DNA from: Oceanococcus sp964629015
GTDB taxonomy: Bacteria; Pseudomonadota; Gammaproteobacteria; Nevskiales; Oceanococcaceae
Reading direction: 5' to 3'
NCBI GenBank assembly: GCA_964629015.1
Contig: CAZVMN010000008.1
Location: 62,001-126,000 of the forward strand
DNA: 64,000 nucleotides
In this document: piece after piece, positions 61,074 through 64,000 of the stretch
How the letters are laid out: the number at the start of each line of letters is the position of its first letter
Numbering within the stretch: the first letter of the stretch is position 1
Made by a program: the position numbers and the translations under genes
Notes under the pieces: generated by a model
Databases searched by the model: none
Seen by the model: the letters and a program-made list of their open reading frames with translations, nothing else
What the model was told of the DNA's origin: nothing

Positions 61074-63242
61074 TTAGCATTTGGACATAGCCTTGTAGTG
61101 ATCTGGATACCCGGTTTTCTCAAAAACAAGCCTCAGCCCGTCCTTGAAAACATCATAGTTAAATTCCTTCATGTCTATAATGTTCTGGCCAAGTGAGTGT
61201 GATTCCCGATTGATGTATCGGCAAAAAGCTTGGTATTTCGTATCCTGCAGTTCCGGCATCTGAAAAATGTTGTTCAGGTCCTTTTTGCGTACAAAGCTGA
61301 AAAAGTACTCGACTATGTTGCGCATACAATTCGCTATCAGAGCGGGCGGTTGAGTTTGGTCATTAACCACTGACCAATAGGCCTGATAGTCGTTTTGAAT
61401 TTCCTCGTACTTCATCTCCTGGATCACACTGCCCGAAGAAGGCTTTGAAATCCGGAACAACTTCTGCGTGTTCTCACGGCGCTCGTGATTCGGATCTGTC
61501 AGCTCATAGAAAAAATACAGACTATGTGTCAGTACGATGACCTGACTAAACCTATCTCCCTTAAAGAACACAGAGCGAATGAGCTGACCGACATTGAAGA
61601 TGAATACATGTGAGAGGCTAGAGATTGGATCATCTATCACTGCAATGCGCTGAGCGTGAGTGTCCTCGGCATTGGCCTTGCCTTTACAAAGTTCGCAGAA
61701 GTACAAGAAGCTGATCATCATCTTCTCTCCTTCGCTAAGTGAGTGAAATGCGTCTTTGGACTCACCCGTCCTCACTACACGATAAAGACTGTCAGTGTGC
61801 CGCTGAACGCTAAAGTCATCGATGCCGAGGTCTAAAAGGCCTGCATTGATAGCTGTAACTGCTTGCTCAACATTCACAGTCTGCTTTTGAGCATCGGCAA
61901 TCTCTCCCTTGACCTTGGCTAGCTCACCATCAATGTTTCCGATCTCCGTATTTAGGGTATTGAGCTCACGATTCAAAGCCTTTCTGTCAGCATCGAACCT
62001 CGCCATCGTTTGTTCGTACTGCCACCGCATGAGCTGCCAAAATTCATTGCGCAGCGTTTCGAGAGTGGAGTCACGGTTCTTGAGGCGATCGTTGTACTCT
62101 TCGACTTCCGCGTTGATCTCATCAACTTCCAAGTTGAAATCGGCGATAACGTCACTCGTATCGGACAGTGCTGCCGGGGCCTTTGGGCTCTTTATCTTGT
62201 CCTCAATCTTGCGGACGTTGCCGCGGAGAGCATCTACAAGCAACTGATACTTGTTGGACATTGAAACCTTACGCTTCTGTGCAAAGGCGTGATCTATAAA
62301 TGAGCTTAGTGCCGGCAGCGCTTCAACGGCCGCTTGGTATGTTTTTAGAAGCTGCTCAAGCTCGCCTAACTGCTGCTGGTAAGTCTCATCAAAATATGAC
62401 CTGACATTTGCAATGAACTTCTCCGAAATGGTGTCTTCCTGACAAAACGGGCATTGCACATTGGATTCACCTACATCCTCTGGCAGGTATGAAATGCCTT
62501 GCTTTACCCAGTCTGAATTTCCAAGCGTTTCTATTAGAGCCGCAACCTCACTATCAGTATTGCCTAGGATGGATTTACCAAATATCGTGTCTTTCTCAAC
62601 GCTGTGCGCAACGAAGGACAACGGAGTCAGGCGCTGCTGAGTCTGGGCACTATCCCCTTTGAGGGCTTCAACTTCCTTACGGATTGTTTGAACACTTTTT
62701 TCCGGTTCTTTTGCTGGCTTGGAAATTCCCTGAAGATGGGCAAACAGCTTATCTTTCTGGCCTTTTAGACCTTCGAGACAGTACTCAAGAACGCGATCGC
62801 CTCCGGCATAGGTCTGCTTAATATTCCAAACTTTATCAATCGCCTGTTGCTTTTGAGCGGAGAATGACTGCTTTGCTAGAGCTATTTCGTTGCGCTTAGC
62901 TTGCAGCGCCCGATCAAGTTCGCCTTGCCTCTTTGTCGCATCGGCGATTTTTTGTTCCGCTGCTTTGTTCTCTTTTGAAAGACTGAAGATGCCCTTCAAG
63001 CTATCCGCCACATAGAAGTTGTCTTGTATGAATTTTTGGTTGTAAACGAGCACTGGCAACGATTCAGCTGGCACCTTCCTACACAACATGAACGCAGAGT
63101 CATGAGGTCCGTAAAGGAAATTAGAGATCGTCGACTTGCCGGTACCATTCAAGCCGTAGACGAGATTGATCTTCTTATCCGTAACCAGCGAAGTAGCGTG
63201 CTTGAAGCTCGCCACTGCGTCCATGTGAATTTCCGTAATCAC
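61074..63242 (-). CDS. AAA_13 family ATPase, RloC/PrrC-like, with CxxC zinc-hook motif (cassette gene)
   Basis: 722 residues. Walker A is GLNGTGKST (30-38). Two coiled-coil arms (about 90-200 and 285-460) flank a CPFC motif at 264-267, like the Rad50/RloC zinc hook. The ABC signature LSEGE lies at 502-506, Walker B AVIDDPISSL at about 534-543 and the H-loop His in VLTHSLYFF near 573. The C-terminus has RYINRESH (R675 to H682), a possible HEPN/ACNase-type active site. Such proteins are tRNA anticodon nucleases or related abortive-infection effectors; nuclease activity here is inferred. The GTG start lies 26 bases after the attC 3 core. Confidence 0.82.
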   Translation of the reverse strand: MITEIHMDAVASFKHATSLVTDKKINLVYGLNGTGKSTISNFLYGPHDSAFMLCRKVPAESLPVLVYNQKFIQDNFYVADSLKGIFSLSKENKAAEQKIADATKRQGELDRALQAKRNEIALAKQSFSAQKQQAIDKVWNIKQTYAGGDRVLEYCLEGLKGQKDKLFAHLQGISKPAKEPEKSVQTIRKEVEALKGDSAQTQQRLTPLSFVAHSVEKDTIFGKSILGNTDSEVAALIETLGNSDWVKQGISYLPEDVGESNVQCPFCQEDTISEKFIANVRSYFDETYQQQLGELEQLLKTYQAAVEALPALSSFIDHAFAQKRKVSMSNKYQLLVDALRGNVRKIEDKIKSPKAPAALSDTSDVIADFNLEVDEINAEVEEYNDRLKNRDSTLETLRNEFWQLMRWQYEQTMARFDADRKALNRELNTLNTEIGNIDGELAKVKGEIADAQKQTVNVEQAVTAINAGLLDLGIDDFSVQRHTDSLYRVVRTGESKDAFHSLSEGEKMMISFLYFCELCKGKANAEDTHAQRIAVIDDPISSLSHVFIFNVGQLIRSVFFKGDRFSQVIVLTHSLYFFYELTDPNHERRENTQKLFRISKPSSGSVIQEMKYEEIQNDYQAYWSVVNDQTQPPALIANCMRNIVEYFFSFVRKKDLNNIFQMPELQDTKYQAFCRYINRESHSLGQNIIDMKEFNYDVFKDGLRLVFEKTGYPDHYKAMSKC

Positions 63243-63267
63243 CGATCGCTAGCCTCGACTCCAAAGC

Positions 63268-63366
63268 ACATAACGCCCACGTTGAGGTGCGTTTGAGGCG
63301 GAGTCTGCCTTTGCGACAGCAAAGGTCGGCGACGGGTCAAACGTCACCTCCAACGTGTTGTTAGGG
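63268..63366 (-). repeat. attC site 3, after the window-edge cassette gene
   Basis: 99 bases. Minus-strand R'' is CCCTAAC (63360-63366), which contains the stop codon TAA of the upstream gene, and R' is GTTATGT (63268-63274). The arms CACGTTGGAGGTG and CACCTCAACGTG pair with one extrahelical G, the feature that decides strand choice by the integrase. The central stem is CCTTTGC/GCAAAGG. Confidence 0.92.
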
Positions 63367-64000
63367 CTCACTTTTCTCCGGTGCCGGAAGCACATTGAGA
63401 TCATGCTTTTGATACTCAATAGCGTCAACTTTTCCACTTGCAAACTCCCCCAATTGCTTACGCACTTCGGCATGGACCTCACTCATTTCCAAGTCGAGTT
63501 CTCCCATTGTGTCTGCAACAGCCTCCAAGAGCGTACCGATTGCTGGAACTTTCCTTAGCACTGCCCACAGATAGTTGCGCATGAGGGCGAAAGTGAAATG
63601 CGACATGCCCACAGTCTGAAAGTATGTCCCCCTCATATTCGCGCGAATTGTTGCTATGAGCTTTTCTAGCGCAGCAATGGCCTTAACACTATCAACCTCT
63701 CCGGAATCGACTATTTTCTGAAGAAGATCAAGCAATTTTTCGAAAAGTGCTGGTGCCTTTGAATCTTTATAGCGCGCCTCATACAACGATTCAAAGTCAA
63801 CGCCGACGCCATCCGCAGCCTGGAAACTCCATTTGTGCTGAGCGACGTCTGAACTTGTGGCGATCAAGGCTTGAAGTAAATGATGCGTAGCCCCACTATT
63901 TTTGTAGGTACGCAGGTACCTCTCCAGCGCGCCCTTGATTGTCATCGCCCAAGCGGGCCGATCTTTTTGACTGATTATGGCAAGCAAATCATCAAGTGAA
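63361..64000 (-). CDS. Cassette-encoded helical protein of unknown function (5' partial)
   Basis: At least 212 residues; the frame (SLDDLLAIISQKDRPAWAM) is open to the window edge, so the start lies beyond 64000. A TTG at 63987 is not needed as a start. The protein is mostly helical and acidic, with FEKLLDLLQKIVDSGEVDSV and AADGVGVDFESLYEARY segments and no membrane helix. No family is recognised. Its stop codon TAA sits inside the attC 3 R'' core, a common cassette arrangement. It lies directly upstream of the AAA_13 ATPase cassette. Confidence 0.75.
   Translation of the reverse strand, partial: SLDDLLAIISQKDRPAWAMTIKGALERYLRTYKNSGATHHLLQALIATSSDVAQHKWSFQAADGVGVDFESLYEARYKDSKAPALFEKLLDLLQKIVDSGEVDSVKAIAALEKLIATIRANMRGTYFQTVGMSHFTFALMRNYLWAVLRKVPAIGTLLEAVADTMGELDLEMSEVHAEVRKQLGEFASGKVDAIEYQKHDLNVLPAPEKSEP

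Larger units (their letters stand above)
60275..64000 (-). mobile_element. Integron gene-cassette array (distal end)
   Basis: Three attC sites separate leftward genes: the PepSY-TM-like gene, the AAA_13 ATPase gene and the window-edge gene each have an attC directly downstream, as in integron cassettes. One gene's stop codon lies inside the attC core. By this orientation the attI site and integrase gene should lie to the right, beyond base 64000; neither is visible. The cassette genes look AT-richer by eye than the chromosome to the left. The two outer attC sites are near-identical, a hallmark of a sedentary chromosomal integron. Confidence 0.85.

Noticed and set aside
1..64000. CRISPR arrays, rRNA or tRNA genes, insertion sequences
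   Set aside because: No direct-repeat arrays with regular spacers, no tRNA-like cloverleaf with the TTCGA arm, and no transposase reading frames were recognised.

Overview
The window reads as a chromosomal segment of a Gammaproteobacterium. rpoN-hpf-ptsN-rapZ, rdgC, slyX, yceH, trmL, ampD and the YheT-type hydrolase support this. The ECF sigma/Ser-Thr kinase pair, the GlyGly-CTERM protein and the tandem DUF4105 proteins hint at a marine Chromatiales/Xanthomonadales-like lineage, but that placement is inference. Coding density is high, with many ATGA/TGATG gene overlaps.

Region 1 (1-23544) is a large exopolysaccharide locus. It holds an initiating polyprenyl-phosphate glycosyl-1-phosphate transferase, six GT2/GT4 glycosyltransferases, a WecG/TagA/CpsF transferase, two membrane acyltransferases, two sulfotransferases, a TagD-like cytidylyltransferase, a CDP-alcohol phosphotransferase and two Wzy/WaaL-like membrane proteins. 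A leftward operon then runs FecR-domain protein, outer-membrane beta-barrel, small Wza-type lipoprotein, Wzc-type Wzz/BY-kinase, orphan membrane protein, Wzy_C protein. The product is plausibly a sulfated, acylated and possibly phosphodiester-modified polysaccharide. No Wzx flippase is visible, so the locus probably continues to the left.

Region 2 (23729-28000) encodes a PvdQ-like N-terminal-nucleophile acylase lipoprotein and a long-chain acyl-CoA ligase. Region 3 (28076-34356) is a complete regulatory phosphotransferase system with no sugar permease: ptsI, ptsH, EIIA-Man, rapZ, a short hprK and ptsN, then hpf and rpoN. A strong terminator separates hpf from ptsN.

Region 4 (34488-59609) is mostly housekeeping and envelope genes: trmL, an M16 protease, two DUF4105 proteins around a DUF3015 protein, a PPTase/ampD/YheT overlapping operon, rdgC, an ECF sigma facing a receptor-type Ser/Thr kinase, yceH, slyX, a parvulin, fabH, a GST, an enoyl-CoA hydratase, a VanX-like dipeptidase, a metallo-beta-lactamase-fold protein and a GlyGly-CTERM secreted protein.

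Region 5 (about 60275-64000) is the most unusual part. Three integron attC recombination sites lie between leftward genes, each just downstream of a gene, so this is the distal end of an integron cassette array whose integrase would lie to the right of the window. The cargo is a PepSY-TM-like membrane protein, a large AAA_13/RloC-PrrC-like ATPase with a CxxC zinc-hook motif, and a helical protein of unknown function cut by the window edge. A GFA-family gene lies at the array boundary.
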